Below are positions 35,519 to 44,225 of a stretch of 64,000 nucleotides of DNA, in pieces (position 1 is the first letter of the stretch; every line of letters starts with the position of its first letter). Below the pieces are notes generated by a model. The model searched no databases. It saw only the letters and a program-made list of their open reading frames with translations, and was not told where the DNA came from. The position numbers were made by a program, and so were the translations under genes. The stretch lies in NCBI RefSeq assembly GCF_040049275.1, contig NZ_JBDZDT010000003.1, forward strand, positions 1 through 64,000, written 5' to 3'. This stretch comes from Aquabacter sp040049275. Lineage in GTDB: Bacteria > Pseudomonadota > Alphaproteobacteria > Rhizobiales > Xanthobacteraceae.

Positions 35519-37174
35519 TCACACATTCGAGGCGGACAGCGCCTCGGCGGCGAGGAAGGCGAAGGTGAGGGCGGGGCCGAGGGTGATGCCGGGGCCGGGA
35601 TAGGTGCCGTCCATCACCGAGTTCACGTCATTGCCCGCCGCATGAAGGCCGGGAATGGGCGCGCCCTGCGTATCCAGCACCCGCGCGGCCCCGTCGACCG
35701 CAAGGCCGGCGGCGGTGCCGAGCGTGCCGGGATAAAGGGTGACCCCATAGAAAGGCGGGCGGCGGAGTGGGGCGACGCAGGGATTGGGCTGGCGCGCCGC
35801 ATCGCCCATGTGGCGCTGATAGGCATCCCTGCCGCGCCCGAAGGCAGGATCGCGGCCCTCGTCCGCACCGGCATTGAAAGCGGCCACCGTGCGCTCCAGC
35901 CCGGCGGGATCGATACCGAGCTTCACCGCCAGTTCCGCCAGCGAGCCGCCCTTCACCAGATAGCCGCTTTTCTCCTCCGCCTGCGTGGACAGGGCGAAGG
36001 GCTTGATGGTGCCGAGACCGTAGGATTTCAGGAAATCCGCATCGCAGACGAGATGGCAGGGCACCGCGCCCGCAGCCAGCATGTCCTCCACGAACTGGTG
36101 GTAGGAGCGCGCCTCGTTGGCGAAGCGGTGCCCGCTCCTGTCCACCGCGATGGCGCCCGGCTTGCCCCGGTCGGTGACCGTGTGGGGATGGGGGCGCCCG
36201 CCCGGCGGCAGCGAGACCGGCACCCAGAAGGCATTGCCATGGGCCTGCCGCCCCATCACGCCGCCCACTGAGGCGCCGAGGCGCAGGCCATCGCCAGTGT
36301 CGCCCGCATCGGCGGCGGAATAGGTGGATGCCTTTCCGGGCAGGAGGGCCGGCGCGAGACGTCCGCAATGGGGAAAGCCGCCTGCGGCCAGCACCACGCC
36401 ACGCCGCGCGCGCAGCGTGCGCCCCTCGCTTGAGGTCACCCCGGCGACGCGCCCGTCCTCCTCCACCAAGGCGGAAACCGCCGCGCCGGTCTCGATCCTG
36501 ACACCCGCATCGAGCGCCGAGGCCAGAAGGCGCGCCACCAGTGCGTTGCCGAGATAGAGCGTGGTGCCACGCGCATGGGACAGGCGCTGGCCGGCATACC
36601 GGGCGGTGAGCTCCGCCACCCGCGCGAAGGAACGCAGGGATTTTCCGGCCTTTCGGAAATGGGGGATGTCCGCCCGGTCCACCATCATCCCGCCGAACAA
36701 GGTGAAGGCGGGCAGAGGGGGCTTCACGCGGGCGAACCAGGGGCCGAGCGCGCGCCCGTCGAACGGCAGGGGCTCCAGCACCCGCCCGCCCAACGTGGCG
36801 CCGGGCCGGTCGGGATAATAATCCGGATAGCTCTTGACCGGCCGGAACCGCGCCTGCGTGCGCTGCTCCAGAAAGGCGATGGCGCGGGGGCCGGCTTCAA
36901 GGAAGGCCCGGCGCAGGGGCGTGGCGGCCGCGCCCAACGCGTCGAGATAAAGCTCCGCCGCCGCGATGCTGTCCTGCGCGCCCATGGCGCGCATGTGCGG
37001 GTTGTCGGGGATCCACACCATGCCGCCGGAGATGGCGGTGGTGCCGCCCACCGTGTGGTCCTTCTCCAGGACCCGCACATCCAGCCCCGCCGCCGCGCAG
37101 AAAACCGCCGCCGCAAGCCCTCCGGCCCCGGACCCGACCACGATCACATCGCAGACCGCATCGGCGCCGGCCAT
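35519..37174 (-). CDS. FAD-dependent oxidoreductase (3-ketosteroid dehydrogenase/fumarate reductase flavoprotein type)
   Basis: A 551-residue flavoprotein. The dinucleotide-binding fold CDVIVVGSGAGGLAAAVFCA is at the N-terminus, followed by VRVLEKDHTVGGTTAISGGMVWIP, the FAD-binding pattern shared by fumarate reductase flavoproteins and 3-ketosteroid-1-dehydrogenases. The C-terminal FAD-ribose motif is GLHAAGNDVNSVMDGTYPGPGITLGPAL. Length fits the KstD-like group, but the substrate is unknown. The start has GGAGG eight bases upstream. It converges with the UDP-xylose synthase gene with only six bases between stops. Confidence 0.87.
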   Translation of the reverse strand: MAGADAVCDVIVVGSGAGGLAAAVFCAAAGLDVRVLEKDHTVGGTTAISGGMVWIPDNPHMRAMGAQDSIAAAELYLDALGAAATPLRRAFLEAGPRAIAFLEQRTQARFRPVKSYPDYYPDRPGATLGGRVLEPLPFDGRALGPWFARVKPPLPAFTLFGGMMVDRADIPHFRKAGKSLRSFARVAELTARYAGQRLSHARGTTLYLGNALVARLLASALDAGVRIETGAAVSALVEEDGRVAGVTSSEGRTLRARRGVVLAAGGFPHCGRLAPALLPGKASTYSAADAGDTGDGLRLGASVGGVMGRQAHGNAFWVPVSLPPGGRPHPHTVTDRGKPGAIAVDRSGHRFANEARSYHQFVEDMLAAGAVPCHLVCDADFLKSYGLGTIKPFALSTQAEEKSGYLVKGGSLAELAVKLGIDPAGLERTVAAFNAGADEGRDPAFGRGRDAYQRHMGDAARQPNPCVAPLRRPPFYGVTLYPGTLGTAAGLAVDGAARVLDTQGAPIPGLHAAGNDVNSVMDGTYPGPGITLGPALTFAFLAAEALSASNV

Positions 37175-37520
37175 GGCATTCCCTCCGTTTTATTCTTTAT
37201 GTGAAACGTGAATTCTCGATATCAAATCTGCCTTCCGATGCAAGGCTCCAGCCCGAGAATGGAAGAGATCCAGGGCCAGCTTACGTGGCCAATCCGAACT
37301 TTCCTATCTCTCACACTGTGAGTGTTGATATAATAATGATGAATTAAAGTGGCCCGACGCAGTAAGCCCGTTGGCGCCGTGGGTCCGTTCAAGCGGATGC
37401 AGTGCCCAAGGCGATCGTCGCCCTGGTCGCCGTCACGGCCCGGGGCAAGGCACAGCAAGTGCACGGACAGGAGATCTGGCCCAATGCGAGTTGGCCTGAT
37501 TTCGGGCTTCACGAAGGATT
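37175..37520. promoter_or_regulatory. Intergenic region upstream of the flavoprotein gene
   Basis: No convincing gene is present; an open frame on the minus strand at 37222-37512 has no recognisable features. The stretch around 37300-37350 is AT-rich and holds the 6-1-6 palindrome CTCACACTGTGAG at 37310-37322, about 135 bp upstream of the flavoprotein start, followed by GTTGATATAATAATGATG. It is the likely promoter/operator zone of that gene. The binding protein is unknown. Confidence 0.4.
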
Positions 37521-37602
37521 GTCATCCCCGGACCTGATCCGGGGATCTTTCGAAGGTCCGCGACATGGGCGGGAGATGGCCGGGTCAAGCCCGGCCATGA
37601 CG
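37521..37602. repeat. Intergenic palindromic repeat, family A, copy 3
   Basis: The third copy of the bipartite element: CCCCGGACCTGATCCGGGG, a roughly 28 bp spacer, then GGCCGGGTCAAGCCCGGCC and ATGACG. It lies beyond the stop of the SDR gene at the end of the Liv operon and may form the 3' end of that transcript. Confidence 0.85.
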
Positions 37603-37645
37603 CGACCGGCGGGCGGCGGCGCGCCAGACGCCACCGCCCAGCCCA

Positions 37646-38383
37646 TCACATCGCAGTCGCGCCGCCATCCACGCGGAGGCTGGAGCCGGTGACGAGGCGG
37701 GCGGCGGGAGATGCGAGATAGAGCACCGCTCCCGCCACGTCCGCAGGCTGGAGCCATTCCTTCAAGGGAATGCTCGCCATGGCGGCGTCGCGATAGGCCG
37801 GGTCCTGGAAGAAGGGCGCCGTCATGGGCGTCTCGACCACGGTGGGCGCCACCGCATTCACGCGGATCTTGCTGGGCGCAAGATCAATGGCCATGGACTT
37901 GGTCATGCCCTCGATCGCGTGCTTGGTCATGGAATAGACCGTGCGGCGCGGGCCGCCCACATGCCCCACCTGGGACGAGATGTTGACGATGGAGCCGCCG
38001 CCGCCCTGCGCCACCATCGCCGCCGCCGCCGCCTGCGCCACCTTGAAGGCGGCGCGGATGTTGAGGGCGATGAGCATGTCGAGGGTCTCGTCGTCCACAT
38101 CGAGCACATATTGCAGCTTGTTGGTGCCGGCATTGTTCACCAGCACGTCGAGCCGCTTCAGCCCCTTGATGCGGGCCGGCAGGGTATCGCCCCGCACGTC
38201 CTCGATCCAGGGCTCGATGCGGCCCGGAGCTTCCTGCTCCAGGCTCGCAAGGTCGGCCGCCGTGCGCGCCACGGCGATGACGTGTGCGCCCGCCCCCGCA
38301 AGGGCAAGGGCGCAGGCGCGCCCGATGCCCTTGCCGGCCCCGGTGACGAGGGCCGTCTGGCCCTCGAGAACGCCCGAGCTCAC
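37646..38383 (-). CDS. SDR family NAD(P)-dependent oxidoreductase
   Basis: A 245-residue classical short-chain dehydrogenase. It starts at a GTG overlapping the preceding gene's stop (GTGA). The cofactor site TGAGKGIGRACALAL, the NNAG motif LDVLVNNAGTNK, the catalytic Ser in NISSQVG and the YSMTK Tyr-Lys pair are all present, with a VDGGATAM end. It lies last in the operon with the cyclase, the liv genes and the keto-acid cleavage enzyme. It probably oxidises a hydroxy intermediate to a keto acid in the same pathway. Confidence 0.92.
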   Translation of the reverse strand: MSSGVLEGQTALVTGAGKGIGRACALALAGAGAHVIAVARTAADLASLEQEAPGRIEPWIEDVRGDTLPARIKGLKRLDVLVNNAGTNKLQYVLDVDDETLDMLIALNIRAAFKVAQAAAAAMVAQGGGGSIVNISSQVGHVGGPRRTVYSMTKHAIEGMTKSMAIDLAPSKIRVNAVAPTVVETPMTAPFFQDPAYRDAAMASIPLKEWLQPADVAGAVLYLASPAARLVTGSSLRVDGGATAM

Positions 38384-39336
38384 TTGATCGCCTGCGGGTT
38401 GATGGGCGAGCCCGTGCCGCCGGTGATGACGAGCGGCGGGCCGACGAACAGGAACTCGAACACGCCGTCGGCGGCACAATCCTCAGCCAGCTCCTTCAGG
38501 AAGAAGATCTCGCCCATGGTGAGGCCCATGGCCGGGATCACCACCCAATGCCAGGGCTGGAACACTTCGGTGGTCTCGTTGGGACGCACTTCCACGCCCC
38601 AGGTGTCGGAGCAGATGGCGGCGATCTGCTTGTCCTGGCACCAGTAGCAATTCTCGAACTTCACGCCCGGCGCGTCGCCGCCCGCATAGCCGCCCCACTC
38701 GCCGGTCTTCAGGCGCTGCTCCATCTGGCCGGTACGGACGATGACGAAGTCGCCCTTGCGGATCTCGACGCCCTGGGCCTTGGCCACCGCGTCCAGCTCG
38801 TCGTTGGAGATGCCGTAGCCGTCTTCCAGATACTCGACCTTCTTGAAGCGGGCGACGTCCAGCAGCACGCCGCGGCCGATCATCTTGTTGCGGGTGTGCT
38901 CAATGCCGTTCTTGTGCACGCCACCAGAGTCCACCAGCTTCGCCTCGAAGCCGTTGTACATCTTGTCCTCATAGAAGACGTGGCCGAGCGAATCCCAGTG
39001 GGTCGCGGCCTGGACCGGCATGTTCAGCGCGTCATCCGCATAGCGGATCTTGTTGGTCTCGTCGAAGCGGCCGGCAATGGCGTCGGTGCCGGTGGCGAGC
39101 ATGGTGTGGATGGGGTTCCAGCGGCCGCCGAACAGGCCGTTCTGGGGGCCCGAGGAGCCGAGCGGGATGCCGAGCGCGAAGGCCTTGCCCTTCTTCACCA
39201 GCTTGGTGGCGTCGACGATGTTCTCAGGGGTGACGTGATTGAGCGTGCCGATCTCGTCTTCCTTGCCCCAGCGCCCCCAGTTGGAGAGCTTTTCCGTCGC
39301 TTCGGCGATCGCCTTCTTACCGACCTTGATATCCAT
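38380..39336 (-). CDS. Cyclase family protein (kynurenine formamidase-like hydrolase)
   Basis: A 318-residue protein of the cyclase superfamily (PF04199), metal-dependent hydrolases that include bacterial kynurenine formamidase and isatin hydrolase. NWGRWGKEDEIGTLNHVTPE is the usual opening, and MPVQAATHWDSLGHVFYED carries the metal-binding His-x-Asp...His set. Later conserved parts are GRGVLLDVAR, IRKGDFVIVRTG and SDTWGVEVRP. MDIKVGKK (39336) is the chosen start. It likely opens a lactam, lactone or amide ring in the pathway fed by the adjacent transporter. Confidence 0.88.
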   Translation of the reverse strand: MDIKVGKKAIAEATEKLSNWGRWGKEDEIGTLNHVTPENIVDATKLVKKGKAFALGIPLGSSGPQNGLFGGRWNPIHTMLATGTDAIAGRFDETNKIRYADDALNMPVQAATHWDSLGHVFYEDKMYNGFEAKLVDSGGVHKNGIEHTRNKMIGRGVLLDVARFKKVEYLEDGYGISNDELDAVAKAQGVEIRKGDFVIVRTGQMEQRLKTGEWGGYAGGDAPGVKFENCYWCQDKQIAAICSDTWGVEVRPNETTEVFQPWHWVVIPAMGLTMGEIFFLKELAEDCAADGVFEFLFVGPPLVITGGTGSPINPQAIK

Positions 39337-39371
39337 GGGTCTTGTCCTCTCGGGTTTGAAACGAAGGCGGC

Positions 39372-40106
39372 TCAAACGCCGCCGAGATAAAGCTTGCGCA
39401 CGATGTCGCTGTCCTTCAGCGATTGCGGGTCGTCGGCGGACAATTCGATGCGGCCGTGCACCAGCACGTAGCCGCGGTCCGCGATGCGGATGGCCTGGGG
39501 GAAGTTCTGCTCCGCCATCAGCACGGTGAGGCCGAGCCGCTGCTTCAGCTCGGCGATGGTGTCGATGGTGCGCGCCACCAGGATGGGCGCGAGGCCCACG
39601 GACGGCTCGTCCACCAGCAGGATCTTGGGCAGCGTCATCAGCGCCCGCGCGATGGCGAGCATCTGCTGCTCGCCCCCGCTCATGGAGCCGGCAAGCTGGG
39701 AGCGGCGCTCCTTCAGGCGCGGGAAGGCGTCGTAGCAGAAGGCGAGACTCTCATTGCGCCTCGGCCGCGCCGCCGCCCGGAAGGCGCCGAGCAGCAGGTT
39801 CTCCTCCACCGTGAGCTTGGGGAAGAGGCGCCGGCCTTCCGGCACCAGCGCGATGCCGAGGCCGATAATGTCCTCGGTGGCGCGGCCGGCGAGGTCGTAC
39901 TCCACATTGTCGATGGTGGCGCGCACGGTTCCCTGCGTCGGGCGCACCTGCCCGGTCACGCACTTGATGAGCGTGCTCTTGCCGTTGCCGTTGGTGCCGA
40001 GCAGCGCGACGGTCTCGCCGGAGCCCACCTTCATGTCGATGCCGGTGAGCACGCGCACCGCGCCATAGCCGGCGTGGAGGCCCTCTATGGTGATGCTATT
40101 GGCCAA
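39372..40106 (-). CDS. livF: Branched-chain amino acid-type ABC transporter ATP-binding protein LivF
   Basis: A 244-residue ATPase. Walker A is LLGTNGNGKSTLIK, the Q-loop/LivF-specific segment is IALVPEGRRLFPKLTVEENL, the ABC signature MSGGEQQMLAIARAL, and Walker B KILLVDEPSVGLAP. It pairs with LivG to power the transporter encoded by this operon. The start overlaps the end of livG by 11 bases. Confidence 0.96.
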   Translation of the reverse strand: MANSITIEGLHAGYGAVRVLTGIDMKVGSGETVALLGTNGNGKSTLIKCVTGQVRPTQGTVRATIDNVEYDLAGRATEDIIGLGIALVPEGRRLFPKLTVEENLLLGAFRAAARPRRNESLAFCYDAFPRLKERRSQLAGSMSGGEQQMLAIARALMTLPKILLVDEPSVGLAPILVARTIDTIAELKQRLGLTVLMAEQNFPQAIRIADRGYVLVHGRIELSADDPQSLKDSDIVRKLYLGGV

Positions 40107-40842
40107 GGTAAGCCCTTTCCACGTCCTCGTGCCGCATCACCTCGTGGGGATCGCCGTCGGCAATCTTCTTGCCCGCCACCAGCACCACGATGCGCTGTGA
40201 GAAGCGCATGACGGCGCGCATGATGTGCTCGATGAGGATGATGGCGATGCCCTCCCCGTTGAGGCGCTCCAGCAGCTCGACGATCTCGTCCACCTCGCTG
40301 TCGGAGAGGCCCGCCATGGCCTCATCGGCGATGAGGAGGCGCGGGCTTGCGGCGAGCGCACGGCCCAGCTCTAGCTTACGTAATTCCACCTGGCTGAGGT
40401 CCTTCGGGCTCCAATAGGCCTTGGGGCCGAGGCCGATGCTCTCCAGGATCTCCAGCGCCTTGTGCTCGCTGCCGCCAGCCGGCGGCTGGGCGAGCGCGAA
40501 GCGCAGCGGCACCTGCACGTTCTCGATGACGCTGAGCTTCTTGAACGGGCGCGGGATCTGGAACGAGCGCACGAGCCCCTTGCGCGCCCGCTGCCAGGCG
40601 GGAAGGCCGGCGATGCTGCTGCCTTCGAACGAGATGGTGCCGCGCTCCGGGGTCAGCGCGCCGGTGAGGCAGTTCACGAAGGTGCTCTTGCCCGAGCCGT
40701 TGGGGCCGATAAGCCCCACCCGCTCGCCGGGCGCCATGGCGAAGTCCACCGTGTCCAGCGCCGTAAACCCGCCGAACTGCTTGGTGACCCCCTTGGCTTC
40801 GAGGATGGGCGCGGCGGCGTGCGATCGCGATGTCATGATCAT
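40096..40842 (-). CDS. livG: Branched-chain amino acid-type ABC transporter ATP-binding protein LivG
   Basis: A 248-residue ATPase. Walker A GLIGPNGSGKSTFVNCLTG is followed by the LivG-type GLVRSFQIPRPFKKLSVIENV. The signature motif is degenerate (DLSQVELRKLELGRAL), and Walker B is RLLIADEAMAGLS. LivG subunits commonly show LSYGQQR-like variants here. The start overlaps the livM stop (ATGA), so the two are co-translated. Confidence 0.95.
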   Translation of the reverse strand: MIMTSRSHAAAPILEAKGVTKQFGGFTALDTVDFAMAPGERVGLIGPNGSGKSTFVNCLTGALTPERGTISFEGSSIAGLPAWQRARKGLVRSFQIPRPFKKLSVIENVQVPLRFALAQPPAGGSEHKALEILESIGLGPKAYWSPKDLSQVELRKLELGRALAASPRLLIADEAMAGLSDSEVDEIVELLERLNGEGIAIILIEHIMRAVMRFSQRIVVLVAGKKIADGDPHEVMRHEDVERAYLGQ

Positions 40843-41831
40843 GTCCGCCTCCCCTTCCAGGCCCGGACGAGGCCGACCACGCCCAGCGGCGCCACGGTGA
40901 CGAACACCACCAGCACGATGCCGACGATGAGCAGGTTGGCGGCGGAGGAGATGGTGACGGTGAGCACCTGCTGGGTGGTGCCCAGCAGCACCGCGCCCAG
41001 CACCGGCCCCCACCATGTGGCCGTGCCCCCGATGAGCGGCATGGCGATGGCGTTCACCGCGATGGCCAGCGAGAAGGCGGAGGGCGGGTCCACATAGGTG
41101 ATGAAGTAAGGAAAGGGTGCGCCCGCCATGCCCATGAAGGCGCCGCACAGCGTGGTGGCGAGCAGCTTCAGCCGCAGCCCCGGCACCCCGCTCGCCTCGG
41201 CTGCAAGCTCGTCGTCGCGGATGGCGGCGAGCCCCATGCCGATCCAGGACCGCTCCACCGCCACCGCCACCATCACGGCGACGATGGCGAGCACGGTCAT
41301 GACCACCAGCAGGTACTGCACATAGGTGGTGAACGGCGCCAAAGCGTCGGGCCGCATCATGTAGGCACCGCGCGAGCCGCCGACGAAGCTCCAGTTCACG
41401 ATCAGCGTCTGGAGCACCACCGCCATGGCGAGGGTGGCGATGGAGAAGAACACGCCGCGCAGGCGCAAGGTGAGATAGCCGGTGCCGAGGCCCAGCAGCC
41501 CCGCCACCACGCCGGCGGCGAGGATGGCAATGGGCAGCGGCACGTCCGCCAGCTTCTCCAGCGCGATGGTGGTGTAGCAGCCCACCGCGAAGAAGCCCGC
41601 GGTGCCGAAATTCACGTAGCCCGCATAGCCGCCGAGGATGTTCCAGCCGGTGGCGAGCACGATGTACTGCATGATCACGTAGGCGAGCAGGAAATAGTAC
41701 TCGCTCACCTGGCTGCCCAGCAGGATCTCCACGGCGACGATGGCGGCGCCGACGAGAAGGATGGGCCAGGAGAAGGGCTTGGGGACCCGGCGAAGGGCCG
41801 GGGGCGCAGCGGAAGAATGGATGGCGGTCAT
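40839..41831 (-). CDS. livM: Branched-chain amino acid-type ABC transporter permease LivM
   Basis: A 330-residue inner-membrane permease with eight to ten hydrophobic segments. NILGGYAGYVNFGTAGFFAVGCYTT is the hallmark of LivM/LivH permeases, and the conserved cytosolic loop GLAAIRDDELAAEASGVPGL contacts the ATPases. It overlaps livH upstream and livG downstream by four bases each. Confidence 0.95.
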   Translation of the reverse strand: MTAIHSSAAPPALRRVPKPFSWPILLVGAAIVAVEILLGSQVSEYYFLLAYVIMQYIVLATGWNILGGYAGYVNFGTAGFFAVGCYTTIALEKLADVPLPIAILAAGVVAGLLGLGTGYLTLRLRGVFFSIATLAMAVVLQTLIVNWSFVGGSRGAYMMRPDALAPFTTYVQYLLVVMTVLAIVAVMVAVAVERSWIGMGLAAIRDDELAAEASGVPGLRLKLLATTLCGAFMGMAGAPFPYFITYVDPPSAFSLAIAVNAIAMPLIGGTATWWGPVLGAVLLGTTQQVLTVTISSAANLLIVGIVLVVFVTVAPLGVVGLVRAWKGRRT

Positions 41832-42703
41832 CGGCCGAGAATCCCCGCAGGTCTGAAGGCGAGGGTCAGCAGCAGCAGCCCGAAGGCGACCGCCGGAGAC
41901 CAGGACGGCCCGAAGAAGGTGGAGGTCATGGTCTCGGCGATGCCGAGGATCATGGCCGCGATAAGGGTGCCGGGAAGGCTCGTCATGCCGCCGAGCACGC
42001 AGATGGCGAACGCGCGGCCGATGAACTCACGGCCGATGGACGGCTCCACGGACTGGATGACGATGAGCAGCATGCCGGCGACGATGGCGCTGGCCACCGC
42101 GATGCCGAAGGCGATCTCCTTGGTCTTGATGGGGTTCGCCCCGACGAAGCGCACCGCCTCCAGGTCCTGTGCCACCGCGAGGATGGCGCGGCCGGTGAAG
42201 GTCTTGGACAGATAGAGCTGGATCGCCACCAGCATCGCGACACCGGCCACGCAGGGCGCGGCGAGCCGCAGCGGGATCTGGACGAAGCCGATCTCGTAGG
42301 TCTTGGCGAGATAGGGCAGATCGATGAGGCGATAGTCCACGCCGAAGATCAGGACCAGGCTGATCTCCACGATGAACATGATGCCGAAGAAGAAGGCGAG
42401 GCCCTGGAGGGAGTCATCTCCCCGGCGCTCGAAGAAATGATAGTAGGCGCGATAGAAGTAGCGCCCGAAGACGAACCCCACCACCGCGAACAGCCCCGCC
42501 GACAGGAACGGGTCGATGCCCAGGCTGTTGATGGAGAGATACGCGAGGAACGAGCCCAGCACGATGAAGGCCGGGTGGGCGATGTTGACGATATCCAGCA
42601 TGCCGAACGCGATGGTCACCCCGATCGCCACGGCGGCATAAAAGCCACCGAGCATGATCCCGGAGGCCACTGCGTTCAGCAGCAGGTCCCAGCTAAAGTC
42701 CAT
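41828..42703 (-). CDS. livH: Branched-chain amino acid-type ABC transporter permease LivH
   Basis: A 291-residue permease. ASGIMLGGFYAAVAIGVTIAFGMLDIVNIAHPAF-type opening (residues 13-46) is diagnostic of LivH, and RAILAVAQDLEAVRFVGANP is the coupling loop. It forms the membrane channel with LivM. The gene lies 129 bp after the binding-protein gene, a spacing that allows higher expression of the binding protein. Confidence 0.95.
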   Translation of the reverse strand: MDFSWDLLLNAVASGIMLGGFYAAVAIGVTIAFGMLDIVNIAHPAFIVLGSFLAYLSINSLGIDPFLSAGLFAVVGFVFGRYFYRAYYHFFERRGDDSLQGLAFFFGIMFIVEISLVLIFGVDYRLIDLPYLAKTYEIGFVQIPLRLAAPCVAGVAMLVAIQLYLSKTFTGRAILAVAQDLEAVRFVGANPIKTKEIAFGIAVASAIVAGMLLIVIQSVEPSIGREFIGRAFAICVLGGMTSLPGTLIAAMILGIAETMTSTFFGPSWSPAVAFGLLLLTLAFRPAGILGR

Positions 42704-42832
42704 GTCCGTCCCCGGTTCGGCGGCGTGCGGGCGCAGCCCGGCGTGCCGCCTCGGTTCAAGGTGGCGGGCAAGCTCCGGGCGGCGGCTTCCGCCACCCGGA
42801 GCATTCTGATTTACGAGCCTTGATCGGCGCGA

Positions 42833-44110
42833 CTACTTGGAGGCCGCGCTGAACGGATACTTCAGGGTGCCGGACTTGAACTTGTCCGGATAGATGATCA
42901 CCTGCTTGCCCGCTTCCTTGAACTGGGCGAGGTCGTTGCCGACGATGCCCTGGTACTGGACCCAGAGGATGCGCGGCTCGGCCCATTCGCCCCGCTGGCC
43001 GAACTTGATGTCGCCGGCGATGGTCTTGAAATCGGTGCTGCGGATGTAGTCCGCGAGCTTGGCGTCATCGAGCGACTTCGTGGCCTCGACCGCCTGCCCG
43101 AGGATCTGAAGCTCCGCATAAGCGAGCGGGGCGATGTAGAAGCCGAGCGGATCGACGCCCTGCTTGTCCGCTTCCTTGCGGTAGCGCACCAGGAAGTCCT
43201 CGACGCCGGGGAACTTCATGGTGGGCTCGGGGGCATAAAGGTCGTAGCCCACCACCCCGTTCAGCGACGCCCCGAGCTGAGTCTTGAGAGCCGCCGCCTG
43301 GAGGCCGATGAGGCCGCCGCCGAACATCTTCACATTGTCGAGGCCCACCTCGCGCACCGCGCGCACCATGCCGGCCGAATCCGGCGGGTAGGATGCGAGG
43401 AACACCACGTCAGGATTGGTGGACTTGATGGCGCGCACCACGGATGCGAACTCGATGGTGTTCGGCGGGTAGGTGCGGTCATAGACGATCTTGAGGCCAG
43501 CCTTCTTGGCGTTCTCGCGGGCGCCGGCCAGCGCGATGGCCGGGAATTCCGCGTCACCGCCCACGAGGGCGATGGTCTGCGGCTTCGGGTCCATGGACAT
43601 GGCCGCCTGGATGAAGCCCTTGGAGAATTCGGCCTGCGCATCCGGGCCGTTGGGCTGCATCTGGAAGTAACGGTCGTAATTGAACTTGTCGTTCGCCGCG
43701 AGGCCGAAGAGGGTGATGAACACCTTCTTCTTCTGCATCACGGTGGGCATGGCCGCGACGATCTGGTTGGTGGCATAGCCGGAAACCACCAGCTCCACCT
43801 TGTCCACGTCGATCAGCTTGGCATAGATGCCGGGCACGGTGGCCGGGTTGGACTGGTCGTCATAATAGACCAGCTCCACCTTGCGGCCGAGCAGGCCGCC
43901 CTTGGCGTTCTGGTCCTCGGCCCAGAGCTGCATGGCGAGCAGCGCGGACTTGCCGAAGGCCGCAAGGCCGCCGGACAGGGCGATGCCCATGCCGATGCGG
44001 ACGGGCGGCTGGGCGGTCTGGGCAATGGCGGGAAGGCTGGCGCAGGCCAGCCCCGCCGCCGCGAACGCGGCCACGACCGCGCGGCGGGTAATACCTTTAA
44101 GGAATCCCAT
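42833..44110 (-). CDS. ABC transporter substrate-binding protein, Liv family
   Basis: A 425-residue periplasmic binding protein. The signal peptide (RRAVVAAFAAAGLACASLPAIAQ) is cleaved near AIA-QT. The mature domain starts VRIGMGIALSGGLAAFGKSALLAMQLWAEDQNAKGGLLGRKV (residues 37-78), the type I periplasmic-binding fold of LivJ/LivK and amide-binding proteins. It delivers the substrate of the LivHMGF transporter. The neighbours suggest that substrate is not a simple branched-chain amino acid but a compound ending in a beta-keto acid. Confidence 0.92.
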   Translation of the reverse strand: MGFLKGITRRAVVAAFAAAGLACASLPAIAQTAQPPVRIGMGIALSGGLAAFGKSALLAMQLWAEDQNAKGGLLGRKVELVYYDDQSNPATVPGIYAKLIDVDKVELVVSGYATNQIVAAMPTVMQKKKVFITLFGLAANDKFNYDRYFQMQPNGPDAQAEFSKGFIQAAMSMDPKPQTIALVGGDAEFPAIALAGARENAKKAGLKIVYDRTYPPNTIEFASVVRAIKSTNPDVVFLASYPPDSAGMVRAVREVGLDNVKMFGGGLIGLQAAALKTQLGASLNGVVGYDLYAPEPTMKFPGVEDFLVRYRKEADKQGVDPLGFYIAPLAYAELQILGQAVEATKSLDDAKLADYIRSTDFKTIAGDIKFGQRGEWAEPRILWVQYQGIVGNDLAQFKEAGKQVIIYPDKFKSGTLKYPFSAASK

Positions 44111-44225
44111 GGCTTTTCCTCTCCTAGGCGACGGCCTGTTCCGGCCGATTGACGGGCTTTTCGCTCCGCTCTTCTCATCACCGCCGGCCGGCTTGGCACC
44201 CGTGCCGGCGGTGTGGTCCTGATCG

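Noticed and set aside
37222..37512. A minus-strand frame of 96 codons upstream of the flavoprotein gene
   Set aside because: No motifs, no ribosome site and an AT-rich promoter-like stretch inside it. It is probably a chance frame.
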